A stretch of 64,000 nt of DNA, from positions 70,880-134,879 of the forward strand of contig NW_020170408.1 in assembly GCF_000524195.1 (NCBI RefSeq), in the 5' to 3' direction. This DNA comes from Echinococcus granulosus. Its lineage: Eukaryota > Platyhelminthes > Cestoda > Cyclophyllidea > Taeniidae. The translations under genes and the position numbers were made by a program. Within the stretch, counting starts at the first letter, position 1. Each line of letters starts with the position of its first letter. Below are positions 12,120-25,391 of the stretch, piece after piece. Under the pieces are notes generated by a model. The model was not told where the DNA came from. It saw nothing but the letters and a program-made list of their open reading frames with translations, and searched no databases.

Positions 12120-14219
12120 TTAACAGTGTCCAGACTAGACTAGTCAACAACATGGGCGATGGCTAAGTATAATAGAAGACAATTAGCATTTACTACCGTG
12201 TGGCGTGCCGCCAGGGCAGCACTGGTTTCTTATGCTATGACCACAAGAATAAGTTTCAGGGTTCGACTTCAACTAGCCTCATGAAATCCGTAAATGACCC
12301 AAGTGAAAGAGAGTTCAACTTACGCTCCGCTTGTAGTGATGACGAAAATTGCTTTCGCATGGCTATTTACTGCTGCTTCCACAGATGACAATGCCGTGAC
12401 GTGGGAGACATGCTGTCTGCAGAGGCCCCGCGCCAATCGGCAGGCATTCAGCTCGGCACGGATCGTCTTGTGGAATCGTGACCTCTCCGCCTCACGACAA
12501 ATCTGACTCATAAACCTCACAGAATCGTGAGGATAAATACCTTCCGCGGTTTCAACAGTCAGAATAAGACCATCTGCTCCATCTAGAACAGCGTTGGCGA
12601 CATTGGAGGCCTCGGCACGTGTTGGTCTCGGCTTATTGTACATGGATTCTAGAAGCTGAGCAATCACAAAGACAGGCTTTCGCGCCACGTTACAATGTGC
12701 AATTATGTATTTTTGCAGTTTGAATATCTTCTCTGGAGGAATTCAATGCCCAAGTCGGCTCGAGAGACAACAAGCCCATCCGAGTGCTCAATCAGCTGAG
12801 TAAGACTAGGAAGAGAAACCGTATAGGTTAGTAACGAATGATTCACTTCCTAACTGACTCCTTGGTTTCGATCTTGGCAAAGATTTTCGTGTGTGGAGGC
12901 AGTCGAGCTCGAGCATCTAGGATCATTTGAGCGTTGCCCGGGTAGCTGGTAAAAATGAAGTCGACCTCGCATTCAGAGGCGAAGGCTAAGCCTTTCATGT
13001 AATTGGCTTCAATGTAGCGATGATACAGCCGCTTGCGGGGTAGAAAAACCCGTTGATAACCACCAATTGGTCCTAGATTTTAAGCAAATCTGCGATTGCC
13101 TTTACCCCCTTCCTCAATTAGACACGCAATATGATCCATGCCGACCTCTTTAACGATGAGGCAAATGAGACCATCACCGAAAAAAATGCGATCGCCCTTA
13201 TAAAGATGATGAATCAACTGAGGAAAGGCGGAGGTATTTATATATATTTGCTCCTTGGTACATTTGTTCTTTAGGCTTTCGTCCATAGTTAGCTCTACCT
13301 TGTCGCCCTCTTCAAACATAACCGTTGTCTCAGGACCCTGAAATGAACTGTTATTCCCAGAAAGTAATTAAAACCCCCTCAAAAGACCCTGTTCGCACGC
13401 ATTCAGCCGCCAAATCCATAACGATTGAGGTACAAAATTTATAATTGGAAAGCTCATCCAATGCGCGAACAATTTTGGTAGCCTTGTGGCACATCTCCCT
13501 GGATATGACTCCAATATTCAGCCTCAAGATATTTATCCCGTTACTAATCATCTTACTGATACCATCAACTGTGCACCAGGACTCACCTAGCAAAAATATC
13601 GCAATGAAAGTTCCCATACCTAATGTGCAAGCGATGCATGTTGCACGGGGACATTCTGCCACTTGATCAATGTCGAGTTGGCAGGCATGCCCAATGCGAG
13701 AGCCGAGCTTTTCTTCCCAATTTCTGGGAACTTCAAAGATCACCTCTGCAGAATGACCGCCGGAGAGGGAAGACGTTACCGCGGGCTCCATAACCGACAG
13801 ACCAGTAAGTTAAGGTGCGCGCGCGAGCGCAAGGACCTTTACCGTTCGATGTGGGCAAACATTGAGACCAGTAAAGAAGCAAAATGCGGATTGACGAAAT
13901 CATAAAGTGGGCAGAAAAATGATGCGACATATTTATTTTAACACTATTCATGTGGAGTGATTGGGCCAGTCACTGAATTCGGGTTTACATTGGATCCAAA
14001 ATTAATTTTTCGTTTGAATAAAGTCATTTTCTTCCGACAAAACTTCAAAAGCTAGGCTTGCCCTAAAATTTGTTATAAATGGGAAAATAACAAATGGTAA
14101 TACGTAGTAAAACACCGGCCTTAAATTTAGTCCAAGATAAACCCCTGAACCACTCTATCATGGCATGTTCGGCGGTGAAACCACCGGTTGTTCCATCGGT
14201 ATGAGCAGAGTAATTAGGT

Positions 14220-14385
14220 GAGACCTTTCTTTATTGGCAGCATCATAATTGGGGTGCAGTGATCAAGGTTAGGCCCGTTCAGATTACACTTCCTTCACGT
14301 CGGCGGACGACGTCCGTCCCGTCACATGTTTGTGTTCACTGATCATCTCAAACCTGAAAGACATATTTAAGCAAACATGTGATCC
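14220..14385 (+). repeat. Diverged direct duplicate, copy A
   Basis: This block and 15187-15350 share order and spacing. Matching cores include TTTATTGGCAGCATCATAAT against TTTACTGGCAGTATTATGAA, followed by GTGCAGTGATCA against GTACAGTGGTCA, then a shared block around AAACATGTG against AAACACGTG. The relation is old, with only part of the bases matching. Confidence 0.5.
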
Positions 14386-15186
14386 GGTGGACAATAAAAC
14401 GACCTCAATTATGTGATGAATGGTCGGGAAGGCCTTCAAAGTTGCTACAGATTTGGTTACGCCAAAGTCAAAGAGGGAAGCACATAGACATCCATCTAGT
14501 TTGCCTGGGACTTGTCAGGGTGAATGAGAGCCATTTGGAAGCGAACAGGACAGAAAAAAGGAAGGACTACCCAGTCTTGGGTTATATTTTGAAGGACCTG
14601 GATACGAGGGTGATGGACTTGGCCTCCCCTTGTGGGTGTTGTAGCGCGGGACGGTAAACACTTACCTTCACTCTTTTATTGTAAAACTGGAGAGCTCGAT
14701 GAAGGAGCTTCCCGACCACAATGTGTTGGTGAAACCTGCCCCCGAACTGGAAGATTACCCATCTCACGATCCTAGTTAGAGGCAACCCATGGAAAGCCGA
14801 CCTACTAGGAGTTCTAAGTTCTTAAGTACTCCTCATCTTCTTCAATTTTCGATGGTAATAAAAGAACTCTCTGGTGAGTGTACATTCTTCCTGGCCAATG
14901 AAGAGTTGGACTGAGCGTTCCCCTACGTTGGAGAAGAACAAAACGTCTACACCGGCACCTCCCGAAGTCCATACCGTTTTTGAAGGAGGTAGGCTCACAG
15001 GTAAGAGAACCTTCAGGCTCTACGCTCCCTATGGGAGTCTTTTCTCTGCCCCGTAGACGCCCATATAACCACGGGAACAGAGAAGAAAGAATGCTGCTCT
15101 GCTTAACACCCCTCGTGTTACCGGATCACCGTCCATCCCTTCACCCTAGGACTTCATTTCCTTAATACGGGCCGGCTAATCAGGTA

Positions 15187-15350
15187 TGGGATTTATTTAC
15201 TGGCAGTATTATGAATGGAGTACAGTGGTCAGAGATGCGCATGCTCTGAGTACACTCCTACCTTGGACGTTAATGCTATCTGTTCCGCAACAAGGTCCAT
15301 GTTCACAGAAAGCTCCTCACCTAAAAGGTCTATTCAAACAAACACGTGTT
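15187..15350 (+). repeat. Diverged direct duplicate, copy B
   Basis: Partner of 14220-14385, about 970 bases away in the same orientation. The pair lies just upstream, in the minus sense, of the pyruvate kinase homologue's start. Confidence 0.5.
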
Positions 15351-15455
15351 ACAACACTACGCACTTATGCGTACACATGTGCACTAAAGAATGATAAAAC
15401 AAGAGGGAAAATATATCGTACAGCAATTAAACTCCGACCAGCTACAGTCACAGAA

Positions 15456-15467
15456 CCCCCCCCCCCC
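15456..15467 (+). repeat. Short poly-C tract
   Basis: A run of about ten C lies shortly before the assembly gap at 15505. Confidence 0.7.
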
Positions 15468-15504
15468 CTAAAAACGATGCATTTGTAATGTGCTCAACCA
15501 CAAA

Positions 15505-15604
15505 NNNNNNNNNNNNNNNNNNNNNNNNNNNNNNNNNNNNNNNNNNNNNNNNNNNNNNNNNNNNNNNNNNNNNNNNNNNNNNNNNNNNNNNNNNNNNNNN
15601 NNNN
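15505..15604. other. Assembly gap, 100 N
   Basis: One hundred unknown bases directly abut a dispersed repeat at 15605. The repeat probably caused the break, and the gap length is likely nominal. Open frames that cross it are meaningless. Confidence 0.98.
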
Positions 15605-15807
15605 TATGTAGCGTCCCGAGACTCCCTGAAGACGAAAGAAGACACAATACTCGGGCAGACTATATATATTCAGCACGAAGAAGGTGTCTGGGCTATTGGC
15701 ATGGCCCAAAAGGCCAGCCCACTCAGCGAGGTACAAGGGGGCTAATTCGAAGTACAAAAGTGGCGCCTCACCAGAACCGAGGGATAAACCACTATTGTAT
15801 TACAAAT
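15605..15807 (+). repeat. Young dispersed repeat, copy 1 (5' part lost in gap)
   Basis: About 200 bases match 53124-53323 in the same orientation at roughly nine in ten bases by eye, including CTCCCTGAAGACGAAAGAAG and CTGGGCTATTGGCATGGCCC. The other copy shows sequence upstream of the homologous start, so this copy's left end may be hidden in the gap. No coding motif or recognised terminal structure is visible. It could be a SINE or the end of a retroelement. Confidence 0.85.
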
Positions 15808-17058
15808 ATCTTATTTAGCCGTATTAACGACTAATCGGATTGCAGCTAATTTTATTGAATTCAAATAACGCTCCCTTGAAAAGACAACTAAAGAATTGTT
15901 AACTTTTGGTAAATTTTGTAAATAAACTCATGGATCATTTTTAAAATCCAAGCTTCAAGAATTAGCGACAGTAAATGCTAAGAAAAGCAGACTCTAAAAG
16001 CCCTGATTAGCGCCAAAACCTTAGAGACACGATTAGAAATGCACCAACTTATTGAAGAAGCGAGTAGTTTTTAGTAACAATTTATCAGGTAAGTGTAACC
16101 CGAACAGCTCTTTAATGGAATGGGAATAATGTAAACACACCTGGGACCGCCGCCCACGCCTCGGTAATTAAGAGCCATTTCGTGCCCCCGCCACAACAAC
16201 TTTGACAACTGGTTTATGTCAGCGGCAAGCCATAAATATTTGGTTGCATGCAGTCAAGGCCACTTTACTCCTCATCGTCTTCCCTCAACAGCTTAATCTC
16301 AGTTTCGATAACAGCTCCACATTTTTTAGATTAATTTCGACCGTACAAAAATTTAATTTTTACTATTGCTTAAAGAAACCCCTATAAAATCTTCGCAAAA
16401 ATGTTTCTTTTAAGTAGTTCAGGTAGTAGTGTTGAATAAAACTAAAGAAATATAAATAATGCAGAGAATTAATTTGAGGCGCAAAAAATGCTATTTACGG
16501 GTCATAAGCCGCATAAAATAATGCCTTTGGCGGCCTCTAGTCCACTCTCGGGCAAGTGTGACCTTGGAGCTCTCAATTCAGTCACGAGGTCATTGTACCT
16601 TATTCAGGAAAGGTGCTCAGACATTGAGGTTCGTCTCCCTTTCCACCACTCCCCTCCCCTCCCCCCATTTTGGCACCAAAATAAATCGCATTCTGCCCCA
16701 TCTATCGTTTGCATGGTCCAAATCTGGTAGGCTGACGATTTTGCTGCACCCCGCGTCTTGTTCATTTCCACTGCTGCCTATATCAAAGAGGGTTTAAAAA
16801 GATTGCCGTAAGGTTGATTTATGATCAAAGGATTCGGTTTTAGGATTACCCCTCGAACGGTTCTACATCACACCTTCTAATGGCATGGCTACTTTACTTG
16901 CAAAACATTTGTTTTTGTAGCCTCTCCTGTTAAGACAAATGATGACAGACAGTAGGCATTGGGTATCTTGTATAAAGCTTTCCATTTGCTGTGGTAGCCA
17001 GCTTCGTGATGCTGTCCTAGCATGTAGCAATGGCCACCTTTTAACGTGTTTACTATTC

Positions 17059-17078
17059 GCGTCACGCATATGTGACGG
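17059..17078. repeat. Palindrome family copy 2
   Basis: GCGTCACGCATATGTGACGG, three changes from the consensus, in intergenic sequence. Confidence 0.75.
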
Positions 17079-18154
17079 TACTGCTTTAAATTTTCTGACT
17101 AAAATATGACCTTACAAATGCGTGATATATGTTGGTATTTGATACCTTGTTTAGAACATTCTTCTCTTACGAAGAAGATTTTACATTTTTGACAGCTGTG
17201 GAGTAGCAGTTGAAGTGGCCAAAGTGATGCCGGACAGTTGGTGTTCTACCAGTCGTCTAAAACACCTCGTTTGTGGTGATTCAGCTGCCTCGAAAAGGGG
17301 TCACGCTAGTGATTGTGCCAGATGGGTGTAGCTCAAAGTGTGTACGCCTTAAATCCTGGCATTCCCAGCAGTCAGAAAATCTTCTGGGCACCTGATTGTG
17401 ATTGGTCGGGAGGATTCACCATCCGAGTTTCCCTTGAACAGCATCGTGCACTGTAACGCAGTGCGGTGATGAGAAGATAGGCAGTAAATAGTGGATAGTG
17501 TAAGGGCATTGCAGACCCTGAAACTTGCATCCGTCCCTAGTAACGATACTGACAGAGCCTAGTGCTCCTTTCGGTCCCAGCACTGGCACAGCCGTCAGTC
17601 GTAGTCACTTTGACACCGGATGGCGTGCGAAACGCCTACCCGTCAGCGCCTCTTCCCACACACACTCACCCCTACTCGTTCACCCTTTCCTCCGCCTGCC
17701 CGACTGCAGGTCGGTCTGTCCACCTCCTTGCCTGATTCGGCTGAGCCACTCCTGACTGATGCATAATTAACCTTGTCATACGACAGAACCACCCTTGAGA
17801 ACAATGAACACACCACATCACCAATGAAAGGCTTAAGCACTCTTTAATAAAGAAGGATTATACACTGAGATGTGTGAAACCTGGTTACCTGAAAATCCCG
17901 GTTTTATGTGAACGTCCCTTAAATAACAATAAAAGAGGGAAATATATCTCTTATCTTCACAGATGCCATTTTAGCTTTATTGTCTCCCTAAATGATTGAC
18001 TTCCCCGTCGATTAATTAGTCTCTCACCCATTACTCCCAGAGGGAGGATGATTGGCCTCTCGTCACTAACTGAAAACTTCCAGTAAACCTTCCCCAACCT
18101 CCCCAACTCTCAACGCCTAAGAGAGCGAAGCATGCATCCCCTCCACAAAGTTGT

Positions 18155-18192
18155 GGGGTGGAAGGGCGCGGAGGGGAGGGAAGGGGAGGGGG
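18155..18192 (+). other. G-rich tract, quadruplex-capable
   Basis: Runs of three to five G with one- to two-base A spacers (GGGGAGGGAAGGGGAGGGGG core) satisfy the usual G-quadruplex pattern on the plus strand. Confidence 0.55.
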
Positions 18193-21100
18193 AAAATGTA
18201 TGCAGGAACAATTCAAAAGGGTCGCCACAGCCTGTACAAACTTGTGTTTGTTTTTATGTCAATTATCCTCTAGGCTAAATTAAAGTACATCGTAAAATTT
18301 GTTCCTCTTTGAGTCAACAAAAGGCACAAAAAGCCCTCCCCTTTAATCAAGGCGCAAATGGCGACCTTTCTACTTGCCGCTAAAATTGACTGGGTGGGGT
18401 CACGTTTCTTGTGGCACTTTCAAAGCCTTCTATAAGGATTGTATTTTCCCTACAAAAAAATTGCCTTCTTTGTTGGAGGGGGGAGCAAGAGGGAGGAGGA
18501 GGAGGAAGAATACTGGGGGCAGTGGCAGTAAGAATAATGTCAATGAATTATGTCATTCCTCCCCCTTCCCTTTCCTTCCTCGGGAATTCGTACCCTTTAT
18601 AACGCCTCCAGAATTGATTCGAAGAGCTACTTCGATGGCATTGTGGTTAATCTCGGTTCAGCCGGATAGGCATCGGTTGCCCATGTTTGGATCCGCAATA
18701 ACCCACAAGTTAACCTCATCCAACGACTACTTGGTAATCGGTCAAATTTTATTTCCGCCCCTAAAATAAGTGACCTGAAGAGGTCCAAACACTTTCACTT
18801 GCTATTGCGTCCTCCACATAGAGACGATTGGAAGGCTGTAAAATCGCAGTAAAAAAGGGATGAAAATGGGGAAGATACTCTTAAGAGAGATTTGAGTGGA
18901 AAATGAGCTCACTAGAGGACACTGTCACCTCCACTTGTGTTAGTTGACTCGAATAAAAAAACCAAATTTTAAAGAGTTGCGCCACCCTTAGCTCCAGGGG
19001 GAACGAACGGATCACTGGTTGTCTCTACCCAGTCCACTATTCATCCACTCCAGACGTTCCTAGGTGATGTTTCCCCTCATAAATTTAAAGTATGACATAT
19101 TTGGGGAGGAGGGTTAATTCTCAGCTTCGGATGGCGCTACCTTAAACCCTCCTTCGGTCGGTAATAGGGGACTGGAAATTACAGGTCATATCTTGTGTTC
19201 TCTTCATTTGGGGTACAAAGCATTGGAGTTCGGATGTATCTCAATTCCTAAAACCTGAAGACTGGCAGTAAAGGCCTGCACACCTCCACCAATCAAATCC
19301 AGGGGAGAGGGATAAGATAAAAGGCAAGAGGTGGAAACCCTCACCTACCCCAAGCCCCTATCCTCCACTCTCAAAGGCAAAAGTGGAGATTAGTGGGAAG
19401 TGTCGGCTCTCCCTGCACACACACAAACGGACGGAAGGAGAAGAAAATAGAGCAAGGAAGAACCAATCTAAGGAGACAGGAATCCTCGATAATGGGGAAA
19501 TTAAATGAATAATCTCTTGACATTTGTAAGTAAAAAAGACAAATGAGAGGCGGAGTCAAGTGGTCCTTCGGTTCTCCCCTCCTCCGCGCCATCCTCTCCT
19601 ATCCTCTCCTCGCTCCCTTCCCCCTACGATATCGCGGCTGCCTACCCGCCTCCCTGTCTATCGGAAATGTCAGTAGTTTCGATGACTCATGACAAGCAAG
19701 CATGCAAGTAGTGGTGGTAGTTAATTTACCACTTTGTGCAGACAGAGGTGGCACACAAACTTGGTATTCCAAGTGGAGGATATTCCACCTCACCTTTGAG
19801 AAAAAAGTCCATTCTAGTCAAATCGGGACTTAGAGATGAAATTTTCCTACTGCTAATCAGTTAGTCCGCTTCATTTGACAACCGTCTTGTATGTGCGTGG
19901 TAGCTTTGTAGCGTTCTTACCGAGAGATCCTTTTCTCTGTGGTTTTTGTCTTACTATAGGGTAGTTATACTTCAGCTAGGTGTGATCCAACGGAATCTGG
20001 GAAACAGGCAGGCAGCCAGACAGACCAGCGACCGGGGTGGCATGAAGACAGACGCGTCTTGAGGGAAGCGCTCCACGCGCACTAACCGTTGTCCGAGTGA
20101 CAATGACTTACGGCTGTTCAATGGGCTGGAAACAAACGAATTTCTACGCTCGGTTAGCATCGCTACTGGCGCAAGTTGTGGGGTCTATGATACGTTTACA
20201 TCACCCACCATCCATTGCTGGTCTTCTCATCGTTACACCAGGTCACATCGCACAACGCTTTAGCCGAGATTATCCGTTCTTGAAGTCTTCCTTTGGCGCG
20301 AGTAGACATGTCCGTGTCCCTTCTTCAAATGGAACTCTACTGCTCCCCACCACATCTGTTCCTCGATGTGTACCGTTCCCTGATTCACGCACCGATGGGT
20401 AAAAGAGGTGACTTGCTACTCATCACCACGGCAGCAAGCCTTTTCATACTACAGGTAGAGAGTCGCCAAAATCTCGCCTTTCGTGATGTATTAATTCCGT
20501 TTCAGTAGATAATTAGACCACTCCTGACGTCCGGTTGGCCCTACAACTTATTTATGAAAAGTAAAAACAAGATAGCAGCAGTTGTTGAAAGTAATATGCG
20601 ATTGTTAAATCTGCCAACAACTTTCCTAGCTCCTGACAACCCAAACTGTCCAACCACCTGACGAAAAAGCATATACGCAAAGATTTAAGCGTGCACTCGT
20701 CGTTACGTAAAAAAATTAGCAACTAATTTGTGCTTTTGTCTTTTTTGTAGAAAAATTCACTGGTTTTAAAAAAAACCAGCAGTATACACTTTAATTAGTG
20801 CATTTAAACAATAACTAACAAAATTATTTCAAAAATGTATGTTTTCGCTCATTTCTCCACCATCGCTCTCACCCTTAAGGTGGGGAAGTGACAGTCAAGT
20901 CAGGCGGTTTGATAATTCCCACTTGGAGGAGGTTGCCTCACCTAGACATCCACCAGACCATGCATAACTAATGAGGAGGAGACAGCAGGATGGCCCTCAC
21001 ATCACCACTCCTCATCTCGCCATCGCCTATTATTCCCCCGGGGCTGGGGGAGCACTCATCGAGCTAGCTGCCTTAATTATACAGACCGGGTTTGTGAGGG

Positions 21101-24100
21101 CATTAATTATTTCCCCACACACACTAACACGGCACAACGGTGGGTTCCAACAACAACCGTCTGTGTTACCGGAAAAAAATGTACCCTTTATTTAGGCCTT
21201 TGAAGATCTAATTAATGAGATCGCAGTAACTACGACCAATTTTGTAAATAAAGACCAAAAAATGCACAAGCGAAATGAATATTTGGAAAAATTATGCAGG
21301 GTGAAATTTAATTGGTTGGCTTTATACTACCCAATCAATGGAATAGAACTTCTTACCAATCAGCTGTTAGTATCGACTTACACTTACTTGAGGCTTTCTT
21401 TTGATGCAAACTTATACAATTTCAAAATCTATGATGACAATATATCATCTTACTGATCAATATCATCGTGAGTTGACATTAGTGACTATTATGAACTATT
21501 GATAGGTCATTCACTCAATAAATCCAACTATTAATCAATTGACCAATCATTCAGGGGTAAGTGTTGACCAATTTGTCATCATCCCTATTCAAAAATTACT
21601 GATTTGCAAATTGATTTTAATTAAATTACATTTGACAATAGATTAACACCATTTGACACTTTATCTACTTTTGGCTGAAATAAATTAACTACCGTTTCCT
21701 AAATACTGTTTTGATAAACTTATTCTTTTTTTGCTCCAAAAGCAGCTAATTATCTGGCAACAGGAAGAGAGACTCGAGTTCCACCAGAGACAGAGTGTAT
21801 CCACGGCTGACTCAGAGAGGCGAGGTAAATCAGGGGGAAGAGAGGGTGGTAGGTGGGGCAGAGGAAGGGGCTGCAAAAGCAACTAGATGTGTGACGGTCA
21901 AATAGCTGTGTCGTAAACGTCACAGCCCCTCTCCAGTGTCACGCTCTCTCTCCACCTTGATATTTGCGTACCTAACTACGCGGTTATGGCTGACGTGTGT
22001 TCTGTGCTAATGTAGTACTGTGCTGTCAAGTGTCAACCCTGTCCAGAATTTCGCCTTCTATGGACTTAAAGAGTATAAGATACTAGTGACAAATGACATC
22101 CTCTTCTACCGAAAGCAATGACGACAAGGAAAAACCCTTTCATTGACCCTTGAAAAGTGGTGATACGTCACACCTCTAGCCTATTGATTGATAGGGGTAC
22201 TTAAATAGGCCCACTATTTCCATTTTTTTCGTCCTTGAATGGAATTTAAAAAAATTGACGTTTTATGGGAAATTCTTAAGGGTCATTGCTTCTGCATCCG
22301 AGTTGGGACGGACGATAAAATGGGAGAGGGTTAACTCTGCCTGTGGCCTCGCCTTGGGGAAAAAGGGGGAAGATGAGAAAATGAGCCCCGAAATGGCTGC
22401 CCTGGTGGCAAGAGTGGAGACATGGGGTCAGAGGAGGGCAAAGGATAAGGCCGTATCTCCCCTCTTCATATAAATGAAAGAAAATTTTCTCACCAGTCGT
22501 TTTGTGCCATGCAAGAAGCTTCACCTGATTGGCTGATTTTGGTCCCCTCCTAAAGACGATTTTTTTGCTCACCTTTCAGGTGGGTGGCGTGGGATAAACG
22601 GGTACATTTTAGGACTTTCAAGATTATCATCTGGAATCTAGATGAAACCTGTAGCCACTAGAACTTCTCCAGTAGATGTTGCTGTTCTGCATTCACCTCC
22701 AACACCTGGATTCAGGCTGTCACAGTAATCGCACTATCCTTTCCTCGACATTTAGGTGACCCTGGGGACAAAATCGAACGAGCTATGGTGATTTGTGCCT
22801 TGTGGAGCGAATCCCATCCACTGACATCCCCCAAAATTAAGTATCCTTCAAGGTCAGCTGATTCGAGGCAGAAAACTGACTGATTAGATCACCATCCACA
22901 AAATCCAACAAGTTTTTTGCTCGGTGGGGTTTGTTTACCATTGCTATCAAAGATGCTGCCTCCCAGCATCCCAACAGTCGTAATAAGCCATACCAGTAAG
23001 GGGACGGAGGTGAAGGAATGATTATTGAAGCACGAAAAGGCCACGGTTGGAGGCTCACATCATCAAGTGGAAGTGCAAACTGTGGCTAGTGAAAACAAAT
23101 GTTAACTACCACGTTCGTTTATTTGCCCTTATCAATAGACTTTTTATGCATCAAAACTATTATTGCCAAGGAAACAAACCTTAAATCATACCCGCTTTTT
23201 TGAACAAATCGACCAGTAGAATTGAAACAGCCCACCCAATAAGAAGGCAGAATTTCACTTCAAAATAACCAATCATCTTAAGGCGCAAGCACAATTGAGC
23301 ATTTTGGTCAATAGGAGAATCTTCTCCCTTCATTTTACAAAATTCAATGTTATATAATTAAATCTTGACATTTCTAATTCCTATTTCGCCACTTAGATGT
23401 AATCAACTGATTTACATTGAATTTACTAATCATCCTATCAAAAGGTTGGGCCTAATTTTATTTAACCAATCACACTTAAAGTTTGCAAAAGAAGATATGC
23501 CCGATAAAGTCCAATGAATTTTTTGTGGTTTAACGGCACATCAGGAACACGGTTGCCAGCACCAACTAACCGACCAGCTGAGTGACCAACCGGTCACTTT
23601 TTCTCAGGCCCTTTTTTAAAAAACGTTTCCAGTGCGAAAGTCAGGACAGAAGGAAAAAAGAGGGAAATAAATGTTTGCAGTCCCGATAGTCGAGACTTCT
23701 ACGTCCAAAATAAAGAAGTGCCCAACTTATTCATATGGAGAGAAGATGGGAATTTTTTGAGATTATTAACTTCGTGCACGCGAGGCAGAGAAGAAGAGGC
23801 GGATAGAGAGCGGTCCCCGCCTCTTGTCAGTGGGTTAGGTTGAGGGAGGAAAAAACTGCTCGAGTAAATGGCCAGCCATTCTGCTGAACACGGTCATGTT
23901 CGGTAGAGGGGGTGGACGAGGGGGATTTGGGGACGGACAGGAACTATTAAAACACGAACGTGAATCACGAACACACGAATGCGGTGTTTGTGGATCGGCT
24001 TAAAAGGAAGCGAGAATTGCAGGTCTGACTTGATTGTTTTTCCTCAGTTAACTTCGAGCAGTTAAAAAACGTGGCAAAATTAGTTTTAATTATGGAGGCT

Positions 24101-25391
24101 GAAAGATGGACCATCTACTTCCATCTCGGTGGATGGAGGCCTGAGTGTGTTGTCGTCTGAAGGGTTTTCAGTTTACTACCAATTCAAACGCAACCTTGGC
24201 CGTTCTGAGATGACGCCCTTCTCTAGACCTTCCTTCAGATGCTTCGAGCCTGAAATCAAACCAGACTTGTGAATTTTGGTGGCAAATAGTCTATATGCGG
24301 CTTCGTAGGTGGTTACAGCTTAGGGGCATTTTTAAGAAACCATTTGAAGAATACTTAAATGATCGTTTTTTGGGAAAAAAAATTTGGCTCTCAGATGTCA
24401 TGTGGTGGCTTCAGGCGCGCCCCAGCCGCTACAATGTTGACACTACACAGGAAGGGGAGGGGGTGGGATGTGTCCAACACCTTGTTACCTGTCGAAAAGT
24501 ACATGACCATCTTCGGCCAACATCAAAGGACGCCTTCATTTCAGTTGATCAGTCGGTTGGTACATGACAAGTGACGGGGGAGGAGGACATTTTCTTTCGA
24601 GCTAGTTAGATCTCTAGTGAAGAAACAGCTTTTTCCCTTTTTGTTTCATCCTCATGAATTGAGCGTCTGAAAGATGCACATGAATAATTCATAGGCCAAA
24701 AAATGTCTAAGAAGGGGCAAAAAGGCAATTTGATTGACATTTCCCCCAGAAATCAATGATTAATCGATTAGCTGTCATAAGTCCAACTGGTACAGGTATT
24801 GTTGTTCGGCAACACTGAAAGATTGATAGATCCATTGCTACATAACCAATGGCCTAAAATATCGATTAGCTGTCATTGTCACCAACCCACACACATGATT
24901 TATCGACCGGCAGTTAGGCGAAACAAATAGATACACGCCTTAGAGACGGTAAGAAGACAAGCGAACCAAAAAAGCGGACAAGAAAAATATATTTGAACCA
25001 CCGGTAGGTGTTATTTCTTGCCTCAAAATGAGACAACTTGGAGGTTGGTGCGACCTAGAAGGGGGATAAGCTAACAGGTGACCTGAAAAAAAAGAGGGCC
25101 TTGTAACCGTGGTGATTATGATCGATTGTGGAGGCTTAAACAAATAAGCCAAGTTATCCGGATTTTAGAAAATGGTCGCTTTAGTAAAATCGTCCCCGCT
25201 ACTAGGCACCCAGTCTCCCCGGTCTCAAGAAATGGTTCTACGAGCATTTGGAGATTAATGTAGAAAATGGAATAGGGGGAAAGGGGGGAATGCTCTAATC
25301 CTCATGAGTAATGCCAATGATAAATGATGTAAAAAAATTAAACCATCGATACTGGTTGAAGCTGGCAAGCAAAATGAAAAAAAATCAGAAT

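Larger units (their letters stand above)
7547..13791 (-). pseudogene. Degenerate pyruvate kinase homologue (pseudogene or dead paralogue)
   Basis: Pyruvate kinase normally converts phosphoenolpyruvate and ADP to pyruvate and ATP in the cytosol. On the minus strand the exons read 13791-13620, 13586-13375, 13337-13106, 13072-12847 and 12805-12324, separated by GT-AG introns of 33, 37, 33 and 41 bp. C-terminal pieces follow far downstream near 7.55-7.84 kb. The order of the N-terminal, B and A domains is collinear with the family. The start ATG at 13791 precedes the LDID segment seen near the N-terminus of other pyruvate kinases. Recognisable blocks include INILRLN, DGLICLIVKE, KIFAKIE, QLLESM and KPRPTRAE. 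Catalytic positions are altered: LNFSHG reads LNIGVI, DTKGPEIRTG reads DLAAECVRTG, RGDLG reads RADLG, and the Thr of ATQMLESM is Ala. Between ADLGIE and IFKLQKY the spacing is 14 rather than 15 bases, a one-base deletion near 12740. A base-call error there cannot be excluded, but the substitutions argue independently against catalysis. Confidence 0.82.

Noticed and set aside
15448..15834. Four open frames crossing the N run at 15.5 kb
   Set aside because: They exist only because N codons are not stops.
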